Positions 55,224-64,000 of a stretch of DNA of 64,000 nt are shown here, in pieces (the stretch's first letter is position 1; the number at the start of each line of letters is the position of its first letter). The stretch is from NCBI GenBank assembly GCA_024760905.1, contig CM045733.1, positions 33,937,501-34,001,500 on the forward strand. Reading direction: 5' to 3'. The notes beneath the pieces are model-generated. The model saw nothing but the letters and a program-made list of their open reading frames with translations. It did no database searches and had not been told where the DNA came from. The position numbers and the translations under genes were made by a program. Source of the stretch: Plotosus lineatus (lineage: Eukaryota > Chordata > Actinopteri > Siluriformes > Plotosidae).

Positions 55224-55551
55224 ATTGGGGCAGTGGTGGCCTGTTGGTATAGGGTGCTGAATCTTGGGGGTTCGAGTCCCACTCTCTACAAGGTTGTCAC
55301 TTCCCTCCCAGTGTTGCTAACTGGGTTATCAAAGGCCATCCATGTCTCTCACTGTCTATGGTAAGAGGCATGTAAAAGAACCATTGCTGACTTTCGTAAA
55401 GAGAAGTTGCAAAGCTGTCAGCGTGTTTCTGTCCCTTGCTAAAGGGTTGTCTCAGGAAGGGCATCCGACATAAAAACCTATGCCATATCAAACGTGCGAA
55501 TCATTTGCTGTGGCGACCCCTGATAAATGGAAAAAGCCAAAAGGAAATCTC
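55224..55551 (+). mobile_element. SINE-1 copy 7, tail A
   Basis: Head 'ggggcagtggtggcctgttg', shortened before the B box 'gggttcgagtccc', then body and tail to 'cgacccctgataaatggaaa' 'aagccaaaaggaa'. Duplication 'accactgcaaaaat'/'accactgcaaagat' at 55210-55223 and 55552-55565 (13 of 14). Its tail end 'ggcgacccctga' is even closer to the RTE LINE than other copies. Confidence 0.92.
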
Positions 55552-55565
55552 ACCACTGCAAAGAT

Positions 55566-56399
55566 GTTGCTGATACTGTGTTCATAACACACACCACAAA
55601 CAGCTTTCATGGAACTTCTAAAATAAACTAATCATTGTTAGAAGTTTGTGAGCTGCAAACATGTTTGCAACTTGGTCATCATTTTGCCTGGAGACATGCA
55701 ACAAAAATCAAGGACTACAAAACTCCATATACTGAGTACTTCTACACTTATATTAAATTTCGATTCACTACCGTGTGAAACTCCCCAGGTAATGGTATTA
55801 GCAGAGACGATGGACTTTATCCATAACCTTTGTTTCAGTGATTTAATTAGGAAAAAATTGGGTGTATGTATATTTTCTGCCAAATAACCCATTACTCCTG
55901 AACAGAAAGTCCTGATACAGAAAACACTTTTGTTTTTAAAAACACCTTTTTCAAACACCAAGGTGGACAGTTCTGACACTCGTGACTTCTGAGAAAGACT
56001 TCTCCAACTCCATATTCCCGAAAAAAAAAAAAAAAAAGCACGAAAAAACACAAACAATCAGTTTCCCATCCATAAGGCACCTCTTTTCTTTCTTCAGCTT
56101 TAACCTAAACCAGGCTCTACACTCACCCTGGTTAGTTGATTTAATTGGCCGTTATAATCTCATCCCCAGTTCCTGTCAAACGGTTCTTGGTTCTCATGGT
56201 GCAAAGTGCTGGTGCCGCTCTTAATACACTTTTTCTGAGAGCACTTTAGCTGTTGAAACGTGAACTGGTGTTTCGGGATTAGACCTCAGCTCTGAACTGG
56301 GGGAAACTTACTCCCAACAGGGAAAACAGTCCAATTATTTTTTCTTTAACCCAAAATTGATTTTATATATAGATATATAGATAACTAGATAAACAGATA
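55566..56399. other. Intron 2 stretch, nothing recognised
   Basis: Open frames at 55638-56080 lack any family resemblance. Poly-A near 56020. No bounded repeat seen. Confidence 0.5.
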
Positions 56400-57030
56400 G
56401 AGTCGGCCCCCTTCTTATGAAAACCCCTGAATATGAAAAATCCAGTAGACAAAAAAACATTTTCCTAAATTTTTGTCCTCTGTATACGAAACAAATTCTT
56501 ACAAAAAGCGCCAAATGTGCCATTCAAACAATGCGCAATTTGCTCTCTCATTGGCTGTCTCCCAACATCCCGCCCCACTGGCCTTCCACTGGCTAAGAGG
56601 GATGATGCAGCTCCCTCCCATTGGCCATCTCTCAACATCCCGCCTCGCTGGCCTCCCACTGGCTAGGAGGGATGACGCTGTCGTTCCAACTTTGTTCACG
56701 TTTGTTTGAACTGTGTTCATGTCTGTGTGTCATTCCAACTGTATTTTATGGCTCAGGCTTTTAACCTTGCACAAACATTTGTAAGATTATAACGCCGCCA
56801 AGAAGACATGGTCAACACACGCGGACACACGTGTGATTCCAGGTGAAAGTGATTCCCAGTGCCATGGTCATTGTAAGATTATAACTCTGCTAAGAAGACA
56901 TGGTCAACACGAAGTAAGTACCTTAAAAGGTATGCTTTTATCATTTTTAAAGGGTAGTCTTGGGAGCCTTGGAACGAATCACGCGTGTTACATGTAAAAT
57001 GCACCTCTTTCATAAGGCGGCAGCTGACTG
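56400..57030. mobile_element. pogo-3 MITE copy with CCAAT-box pair
   Basis: Left 'gagtcggcccccttcttatg' (first base mutated from C), right 'cataaggcggcagctgactg', TA at 56398-56399 and 57031-57032. Inside, 56549-56680, are two units of the 'cattggctgtctcccaacat' 'cccgccccactggcc' repeat. Sequence 'aacctgcacaaacatttgta' is shared with the 26848 copy. Confidence 0.82.
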
Positions 57031-57354
57031 TATATAGATATAGATTATAAGTAAACACAGAACAGCATTGAAACAAAACACAATGTTGTGACTAATTCAC
57101 AGACGGTCTAATCAGACTAGTAGTGTATCTCCAGATTCCGGTGATGAAAATCTACATGGAATGTTATAGTGATGCTGCTTCAGAATATGTTCACAATGGT
57201 GAGGTCATTAAATAAGGCAAAGCTTCATTCTTATGGGAAAAGACACCCATAGCTATGACAAAATCATCTCCTAGACATTATAGTTCTGATTTTTAGAAAT
57301 GTGAATTAGATTTTGATGACTAACCCAAATTGAGCACATACAGGTAAACAGTGA

Positions 57355-57600
57355 GTGCACCCACACACACTTTGTGCAGTGGTCTGCTACACACAAATGA
57401 AGCACCCAGGAAGCAGTTAGGGGTTAGATGCCCTGCTCAAGAGCACTTCAACAATGAATGTGGAGGAATGGAGTGGTGCAACCCACACCCCCGCTGCCTC
57501 ACATTTTTTCCTACTGGTTCGGAATCAGACCAACAACTTTCATGTCCCAAATCCACATCTCTAACCATTCAGCTATGGCTGCCCCCGATGTCCATGGGGG
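57355..57600 (-). mobile_element. SINE-3 copy b
   Basis: Reverse orientation of the family at 18483. Read on the minus strand: 'gggggcagccatagctgaat' 'ggttagagatgtgg', later 'ctccacattcattgttgaag' and 'agggcatctaacccctaact'. More diverged than copy a, and its LINE-like tail is missing. Confidence 0.7.
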
Positions 57601-59510
57601 GAAAAATAGAATTAAGAGTTAATTTATATAAATATTTTTCTTTCATAAACAGACATGCATGCAAATAAATATATTTTAGTGATTTATTTTACTGTGATAT
57701 ATTTATTTTGTATGTATTAGGAATGCATAGTGCAGGGTAGAAGTCCAAATTAATTTTCACAATTGTTTTTTACAACAATAAATTCCGTTGTTCTATATAC
57801 TGCAATTCTGCAACTATTCACTTTATTTCTATTAATTCCCTTTGAGATTCTCCAATGTCAGAGATTGTGTAATTTTGCTGGAATAAGGAAAACATTATTA
57901 TAGACAAATGGCTTTACTTTAGTCTTACAGGTAAATCGCACATTACAAGTGTAAATACGAGTGTGTCAGCAACAGTGATATGTTAATGATAATGATAACT
58001 GCACCCTCTCATAGCTTTCTCATAAGAACAAATTAATTTAGCCGTATGCTCTCATATGCAAGATGGCTGCTGTGTATATCCCCCACTTGTCTGGAGCTCA
58101 TACAAAAAAAAAATTCAGAAAAAAGTGTCTCAAATTGCAGCCTACATTCCTCAGATTTCCTACTATGGGGATTATTTGATGTCTTTCACTATGTAGCCTT
58201 TCAATCAGAGTCTTCTGGATTTTCCAAAATAAATACTTGAATTATGACAAAATAGTGGAAAGTTTTAAAGAAAAACGGAGCCCAAAAAGGTCATGCTGCA
58301 TGAAATCCACATAAAGATATACAGTAGACTTTAAAATCTTGTGGCCAGTAGCTACACAGGTGAGGGTGTGAACAATGAGGCTGCTTCTTCAAAGGCAAGC
58401 ATGAAGCAGAAATTGGCATTTGGAAGCAACAGAGCAGCATTTTGGTCAAATTCTGTGCATGTGTATGCGGTGGGGGAGGTCTGAGAGGACCACTAGACAG
58501 CAGTGTCCTGTTACCCATCAAGCTTTTGTTCTGCTGTGGGGGGCGGAGTTGTTGGGGAAACACTTGGATTACATTCATCAGGTTCTTGAGGTTCACAATC
58601 CCACTTGGTCACAGCTCACAGGTAAATCATATGAAAGAAGCAGCAGCTGTTTCATGGGACATTTTTAAGAAATATTTAATGCCTCTGTTTATATTTACTA
58701 AATATTCTGAAGAAGATTCTGTCTTTTGTACTTTTTCCAAAAAAAAAAAAAAAAAAACTTCCTTTATGTGCAATTTTTATTGGTATTCCAATAATATTCC
58801 AGTGTCTCATGAGCAGGGCTGTAATCAGGTGTACACGCGAGTATACACCATATACTCACTTATTTTAGCAAGCATGTAGCATGTACGCACTTATTTTGCC
58901 TTGCCAAATTGTTTATCGAAGTGTATTTCTTTATACAAGGGAAAAGTTTTTTTTGGTTTGTTTTTTTTAATATTGCTTTGTCACTTATCCCGGCTTGTAA
59001 TCCTGTAACAATTCTGTTTCCATACTCCATATACGATTTAGTGTGTAGAGAGCACACTATAATAAGACCCATGCTGCGATTCGGTAGTGTGGATTGTTAC
59101 GAAGGCCTTCAGCCAATAAAATTTATGATTTTATACAGGATAGGGAAATTCCTGATAAAAACAAAACCACGATTCATGTTGCTAACTGCTAAGAAATTTA
59201 CTGACCTACTACATCTAGATTTTCTTTTATAAACATCTATTTTAAAATGAGCAAAAGAGGGAAGAGGTCCCATGAACCTGATCGTCAACAAGGTACATTA
59301 ACCATGCATGGATTTTTGCTAAACGTGGCAATAATATCTCTGTCAACTCTTGGGGGGGGAAAAAAAAAAAAAAAAAAAAAAAAATGACGTTACACAACTT
59401 GTGGACTCAGCCTCAGGCTCAACATGCTCCAAATTGGTCCCAGATTTTGGTAAATTACATTCGATTTCTCGCCAGCATAATGATCATTTTAATTTGATTT
59501 ATATGATAAA
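57601..59510. other. Intron 2 stretch, mostly unrecognised
   Basis: 1.9 kb with no supported gene. The region 58370-58625 is less AT-rich and open on both strands, but translation resembles nothing. Poly-A tracts near 58740 and 59359. Confidence 0.5.
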
Positions 59511-59523
59511 TGATATTGCATGC

Positions 59524-59818
59524 TTTGGGCAGTGGTGGTCTAGTGGTATAAGGCGCCGGATCGCTGATCCAAAGGTTGGGGGTTCGAGTCCCACGCTCCA
59601 CAAGGTTGTCACTGTCTTCCCAGTGCAGCTAACTGGGTTATCAAAGGCCGGCCATGTTCCTCACTGTCTATGGTGTGAGGCATGTAAAAGAACCATTGCT
59701 GACTTTCGACAAGAGTAGGCTACAAAGCCGTCAGCGTGTTTCCGCCCTGCGATGGCCTGGCGAGCTGTCCAGGGTGTACTCTGCCTCGCCCTGAGTTGAC
59801 TGGGATTATGAACTGAAC
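59524..59818 (+). mobile_element. SINE-1 copy 8, tail type B
   Basis: Full head ('ggcagtggtggtctagtggt', B box 'gggttcgagtccc', stem 'ggatcgctgatcc') and body as in copy 5. After 'cagcgtgtttc' (about 59742) it switches to 'cgccctgcgatggcctggcg' 'agctgtccagggtgtactct', ending 'gggattatgaactgaac'. Duplication 'tgatattgcatgc'/'tgatatttcatgc' at 59511-59523 and 59819-59831 (12 of 13). Confidence 0.92.
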
Positions 59819-59831
59819 TGATATTTCATGC

Positions 59832-60409
59832 ATGTTGTGATTATAAAGTTCTAATGTTTGATCGACTTTCCTCAGCTGTCAGTGTCACTGTAAATGTTAT
59901 CACAATGTGCTAATAAACGCACTAGATGTACTTGCACTATCCTAATGTTTCTGTATTTAATATGTTTAAATAGCTTATTTTGCTCTATATGCAGTTCTAT
60001 TTCAGTGTTAATGTTTGTGCCAAAGCTTTAAATTTTCATAAGTAGATTTTCTCTGACACTGTAATATCTTAGTACTTTTGCATTTTGTGAATGTCAATAG
60101 CTTATTAGATATTAAATTCATTAAAGACAAAATGTACATAATTTTAATTGACACATTAAGCAATACTGTACTTGATTCAGTATAATAGTACTACATGTAC
60201 ATCTTGTATTTGTACAACATTATTTAATGTTATTTTTACTAATATCAAATTGTGTATGTTTCAAGTTTAAGAGAACATCAGCAATTATTTGTACAGCCAG
60301 TTCAGTGCAGACTTGAATAGTTCAAGTTTGGCGTGGACCATGTGTGCATGATGTGGTGTTGTAAAGCTACACTTCTGTTATTTTACAATAATATTATATC
60401 GTTATATTG
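59832..60409. other. Intron 2 stretch, nothing recognised
   Basis: Very AT-rich, no open frames of note and no bounded repeat. Confidence 0.5.
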
Positions 60410-60640
60410 AGTGGCATCATAGGGCTTAAATAATCATTAAAAACACACAAAAAAATGAATTCACAATTCAAGCAATTACGCTGATGACGTGCTACGCAGG
60501 AAAAAAAAAAAAAGAAGTGTACACATCATCTGCAACCAATCAGCAGGAGGGAGAAACAAAATCTCTCAGCTATTGGCTAAATTTGAATCACATCCCAGTA
60601 ATGTCGTGATGATGCATATGTATAATTTGCCAGGGCTGCT
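60410..60640. mobile_element. pogo-1-related fragment
   Basis: 'Gagtggcatcatagggctta' and, further on, 'caaccaatcagcaggaggga' with 'aatttgaatcac' follow the same order as 40350-40500 in the pogo-1 copy. Both termini are lost. Confidence 0.55.
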
Positions 60641-60687
60641 GCTAATTCAGTGCTTCTTAAATAGTGTGGCGTGATTATATGATTATA

Positions 60688-61135
60688 TGGGCGGTCCTCA
60701 CTTACCGACAGGGTTACGTTCTGTCGACCTCATCGTTAAGCAAGTCTGTTGTTAAACGAACCCCGCTTTAGTAGACATTTTGTTTGGTTTGTATTTATAC
60801 AGTAGGCTACTGTATTGCATACGTATAGACCATTGACTGTGAAAAGTGATAACTGCTAGCAATCGCTTGAACTCTCTTACCTAGCAACGTGGAAGACTTC
60901 CGACTGAGTAGTGAGCGAGTGTGTGCGTGCGTGTGCGTGTAGGGAGGCGGGATGGGAGATGCTGCCGACACTGGGTATGCATGAACATATGCATGCATTC
61001 ACAACTTGGCTGCTTTGTTTCTGCTGTGACTCGTTAACAGTAAAAGTATACTTTTGATAATTTGACAATTTTTAACAGGCCGTCATAATTCTGAATCGTC
61101 ATGAACGGAGTCCGTCGTTAAGTGAGGACTGCCTG
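60688..61135. mobile_element. Tigger-like MITE, 448 bp
   Basis: Left 'gggcggtcctcacttaccga' (first bases mutated), right 'ccgtcgttaagtgaggactg' 'cctg'; TA at 60686-60687 and 61136-61137. Subterminal 'tcgttaagcaagtctgttgt' also resembles Tigger-type ends. No transposase. Confidence 0.8.
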
Positions 61136-61175
61136 TAATGACGTAAAACTATTTTTGCCCATATATTTTTTGAAA

Positions 61176-61492
61176 GGTAAAAGGTAAAGTCGTTTTGGGC
61201 TTTTTACACTGGATCCATAGTGGCTCATCAGGCCGGTACTTATCCCCAGTTTCTATAGCGTGAAGCGACTAGGAGTACAACTCCTACTGGATGAGACATT
61301 TGTCCATCGCAAGTTACTTTCCCAGTATATTTTCACTGGTACCCATTTATACTGCTGGGTGAACAGAGGCGCACTTGTGTCTGAGACCTTGCTCAGGGGT
61401 CTTAGCACAGTGAGGGTCTAACTGGAATTCGAACACACAACCTCCCGATCATGAATGCACCACCCTAACCACTATGGCAACAGCCCCACATG
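61176..61492 (-). mobile_element. SINE-2 copy c
   Basis: Reverse orientation and nearly full length. Minus strand: head with 'tggttagggtggtgcattca', body 'aaatgggtaccagtgaaaat', tail '..aaaaagcccaaaacgacttt' 'acctttaccttt'. Duplication 'ttttttgaaa' at 61166-61175 and 61493-61502. It splits a Tigger-like terminus. Confidence 0.85.
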
Positions 61493-61559
61493 TTTTTTGA
61501 AAACCGACATATAATTGAAAACGACTTAACTCGAAACAACTTAAGTCAAGGTATACCTG
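61493..61559. mobile_element. Tigger-like right terminus
   Basis: Ends 'cttaagtcaaggtatacctg' before TA (61560-61561). The sequence to the left of the SINE (61138-61175) probably belongs to the same element; the left terminus is missing. Confidence 0.55.
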
Positions 61560-61638
61560 TATATAAAAGTGTTCCTCTGAGACACATGGCAACAGCTACA
61601 TGTATACTGTAAACTAAATTTTATGTAGTTTCTATACT

Positions 61639-61957
61639 TTTTCTTCCTTTCAGCTTTTCCCCTTTTCTCAGGAGTCGCCACAGAAAATCATCTGATTCGC
61701 ACATTTGATTTGGCATAGGTTTTTACATCGGATGCCCTTCATGTCACAACCCTTTTAACAAGGGACAGAAACACGCTAATGGCTTTGCAGCTACTCTTTA
61801 CAAAAGTCAGCAATAGTTCTTTTACATGCCTCTCACCATAGACAGTGAGACACATGGCCTGCCTTTGATCACCCAGTTAGCTGCACTGGGGGGGACAGTG
61901 ACAACCCTGTGAGGACTTGAACCCCCAACCTTAGGATCAGCCATCCTGCACTCGTAC
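61639..61957 (-). mobile_element. SINE-1 copy 9, tail A
   Basis: Reverse orientation; body and tail complete, head shortened after the B box ('gaacccccaacc' in this strand). Duplication 'agtttctatact' at 61627-61638 and 61958-61969 (12 of 12). Confidence 0.92.
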
Positions 61958-61969
61958 AGTTTCTATACT

Positions 61970-62624
61970 ATATATATTTCATATTACATGCTGCATACGG
62001 TATTCAAATGGCATTAAAATGTTTAAACAGTTCCCTTTTGGGGGAGGAAGGAACCCCTCCCACTGCACTCTGCGCACCTTGGGTCTATGGCCCAAGGCAC
62101 TGCTATGCACCGCCCAGATGGCTTTATAGTCTCCTTAGACTGCCAAAGCAACCTCGTAGTATATCCACTTTTTTTACCACTACAGCACTGCTCCTGAGTC
62201 ATGCGTACTAAACTTCTGTGTAGCTGATTCGTGTACAACACAGAAATGGGCATACATATTAAAAAGACTTTGACTGCATTTCAAACAATCATGAAGAAGC
62301 AAAATAAACTACTGATGCATATTCTAAACGTGTTGCATACAAACATCCAAAAATACACCTAGAAAACCTGAGCAAAATTGGAACATCCCACACACCTTCA
62401 CCTAAAATAAAAGTTCTCTAATAAAAGTCCCTTCACGTCATACTCACGCAACAGTACAGAATACACTCAAATGATTCCTACCTTAGAGCTGTCTGATGCT
62501 GCGCTCATGACATCCACACGAGCATTTATTTAAAAGAAACAGTTTCCGACCCTCTTTTTCCACCTCAGTCAAACTTTACTAGTGACACCAACGGATATGT
62601 AGCGCCATGTGGAATTATTGGAAC
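61970..62624. other. Intron 2 stretch, nothing recognised
   Basis: The patch 62030-62170 is GC-richer and contains a small palindrome (gggggaggaaggaacccctccc minus its ends). No family identified. Confidence 0.45.
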
Positions 62625-63010
62625 TCTTTGTTATCTTTTTTATTCATTTTCTCACTAAGTGAGTCATGTCAAATTCCCACCCATTAGGTGTCATCATCCC
62701 CATCACACAACCACAATCATGGAGGACAGAAAGCATGCCCGTGCTCCCTCCATGACATGACATGTTAGCCACCCGCTTCTTTTAGATATGCGGTGCATGT
62801 GTATTTTGGGGACGGTCTAACACTCTGAGGGAAAGCACTGTCCACCCCCTTATACGAATGAATGCTCATGACTCGCTTGCCATCACTGTGAGAGACAGGG
62901 AAGTGTGTGCCTCCCTCCCTTCCGTGAGAATTTAGCCAATTAGCTTCCACGATCATGGATGGCTGTGGCTTCAACCTGAATTCAACTCGATCTCTGGGTT
63001 GACAGACATC
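62625..63010 (-). mobile_element. SINE-4 copy b
   Basis: Same order of blocks as 46570-46925 and better preserved at the right end, where 'gaattcaactcgatctctgg' resembles a reversed B box of an RNA-derived head. Confidence 0.65.
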
Positions 63011-63138
63011 CAATTTACATGATCACAGTAAGTTTTATGGATATATATAGTAATGTTTATCGGTGAAACCATTAGTACATGTTTTGTTACTGGATCAACC
63101 AAGTGTTATAATTATTTAAAATAATAAATCAAATACAT

Positions 63139-63462
63139 TAAGGAGGAAGTGGTGGCCTAGTGGTATAGGTGCTGGATCACTGATCCTAAGATTGGGGGTT
63201 CAAGCCCCACTCACAATCCCCGCAGCTAACTGGGTTATAAAAGGCCAGCCATGTCCATCACTGTCTATGGTGTGAGGCATATAAAAGAACCATTGCTGAC
63301 TTTCAACAAGAGTAGCTGCATAGCCGTCGGCATGTTTCCACCCTGCGAGAGCCTAGTGACCTGTCCAGGATGTACTCTGCCCTCGCCCAGAGTCGGCTGG
63401 GATGGGCACCAGCCTCCTCGCGGCCCTAATTAGGATTAAGCAGTTACAGAAAATGAACTGAA
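63139..63462 (+). mobile_element. SINE-1 copy 10, tail type B
   Basis: Head 'gaagtggtggcctagtggta', B box 'gggttcaagcccc', body, then from 'gcatgtttcc' (about 63338) tail B: 'ccctgcgagagcctagtgac' 'ctgtccaggatgtactctgc', 'ggctgggatgggcaccagcc', 'ggattaagcagttacagaaa' 'atgaactgaa'. It gives the full tail B, which has the style of a common fish LINE 3' end. Flanks 'aataaatcaaataca'/'aataaattaaacaca' may be a decayed duplication. Confidence 0.9.
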
Positions 63463-63478
63463 AATAAATTAAACACAC

Positions 63479-64000
63479 ACACAGAGTTCAAATTAAATAG
63501 TGGAAAAGCTGGATAAATATAAAAATTATAAAAAATAAAATTCCTGTATATAAATGTTCAAATCTGTAAAGTGTATTGGAAAGTGTAATCCTCAGTCTTG
63601 TCACTGTACAAGTCTTAGATCAAGTAGGACTTGTTTATTTGGAGACACTGGGTCATGGGTGAAGACGAGACTGCGACATACTTGTACTCTTTAAAACTAG
63701 ACGAGAGAAGTTGGTTTGATAAAAACACGTTTGCTTTTAAGCATTTCAGGTACAAAACAAAAAAGTATGCCGTTAAAAACGTCAACAAAATGTAAAATGG
63801 AGAGAAGCTCGTGGAGATTCCACAGAAATACCTACAGTCTAATCTATCCGGCTTTTCAGAGTAAACTACCGGCGGACAAGACAAAACATGCACAAAGTTC
63901 ATATAGAACCTCTTCCTGAGCGCCCAGCATGATCTGTACTCCCAGCGGCAGTTTATTTCTCACCACAGAGATACAGCATGAAAACCATAATAACAATAAC
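63479..64000. other. Right edge of window, nothing recognised
   Basis: Short frames on both strands, no exon-like or repeat signature. lrp6 exon 2 is not here. Confidence 0.5.

Noticed and set aside
62023..62253. Possible exon-like GC-rich patch open on the minus strand
   Set aside because: The translation is not LRP6-like or otherwise recognisable and contains a palindrome; no consistent splice pair.
9728..64000. Search for lrp6 exon 2 (propeller 1 first half, expected ~394 bp, minus strand)
   Set aside because: No stretch reading DGLACDWLG, YWTDS..NRIEV or equivalent was found by eye on the minus strand. It is probably to the right of the window, but a profile search would be needed to be certain.
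1..64000. Prokaryotic features (operons, CRISPR arrays, riboswitches, attachment sites)
   Set aside because: Spliced lrp6 exons and vertebrate transposons show a eukaryotic nuclear sequence. No regularly spaced CRISPR-like repeats were seen; tandem arrays present are microsatellites or transposon-internal.

Overview
The window is from an animal nuclear genome, almost certainly a ray-finned (teleost-type) fish. The only host gene I can support is a minus-strand run of five spliced exons of the Wnt co-receptor lrp6. The rest is dense in fish-type repeats: L2- and Rex1-like LINEs, RTE LINEs, tRNA-derived SINEs, hAT, pogo/Tigger-like and piggyBac-like DNA elements, and (CA)n microsatellites. The species cannot be named from the sequence.

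Host gene. lrp6 runs right to left. Exons homologous to vertebrate exons 3, 4, 5, 6 and 7 lie at 9530-9727, 9168-9364, 6146-6280, 3658-4054 and 2927-3098 (198, 197, 135, 397 and 172 bp). All have AG/GT borders and join in a consistent reading frame. They encode the second half of beta-propeller 1, EGF-like repeat 1 and the first part of propeller 2. Exon 8 is not seen before the left edge. Exon 2 is not seen to the right, so 9728-64000 is best read as one very large intron 2 of more than 54 kb filled with transposons.

Layout. 0-9.7 kb: lrp6 exons, with introns carrying a decayed TA-flanked DNA element (5.3-6.0 kb), a SINE and a piggyBac-like TTAA element (7.6-8.4 kb). 9.7-19.4 kb: hAT element with exact 8-bp target duplication, SINEs, MITE-A copies and a long hairpin. 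19.4-22.7 kb: nearly full-length but frameshifted L2 LINE, then a TA/CA satellite. 23-28.4 kb: a nested stack (Rex1-like LINE hit by hAT hit by pogo-like element; second pogo-like element; RTE tail). 31.85-33.75 kb: young Rex1-like LINE with a nearly intact reverse transcriptase. 36-37.5 kb: two TA elements sharing one TA. 40-43.2 kb: inverted and nested pogo-like elements. 43.4-46.5 kb: endonuclease/RT LINE flanked by unusually long direct repeats, one with an internal inversion. 47-64 kb: SINEs, a 33-bp-TIR MITE, a BED-finger hAT relic, a decayed RTE LINE and more pogo-like MITEs.

The most interesting pattern is a tRNA-derived SINE family (called SINE-1 here) with ten copies. Copies share the same head and body but carry three different 3' tails that diverge at the same point. 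One tail matches the 3' end of RTE LINEs in this window, and target duplications confirm that each tail type belongs to the inserted unit. Family labels (SINE-1 to 4, MITE-A/B, pogo-1 to 5) are my own working names. I found no new gene system; what looks novel concerns transposon biology and mutation mechanism.
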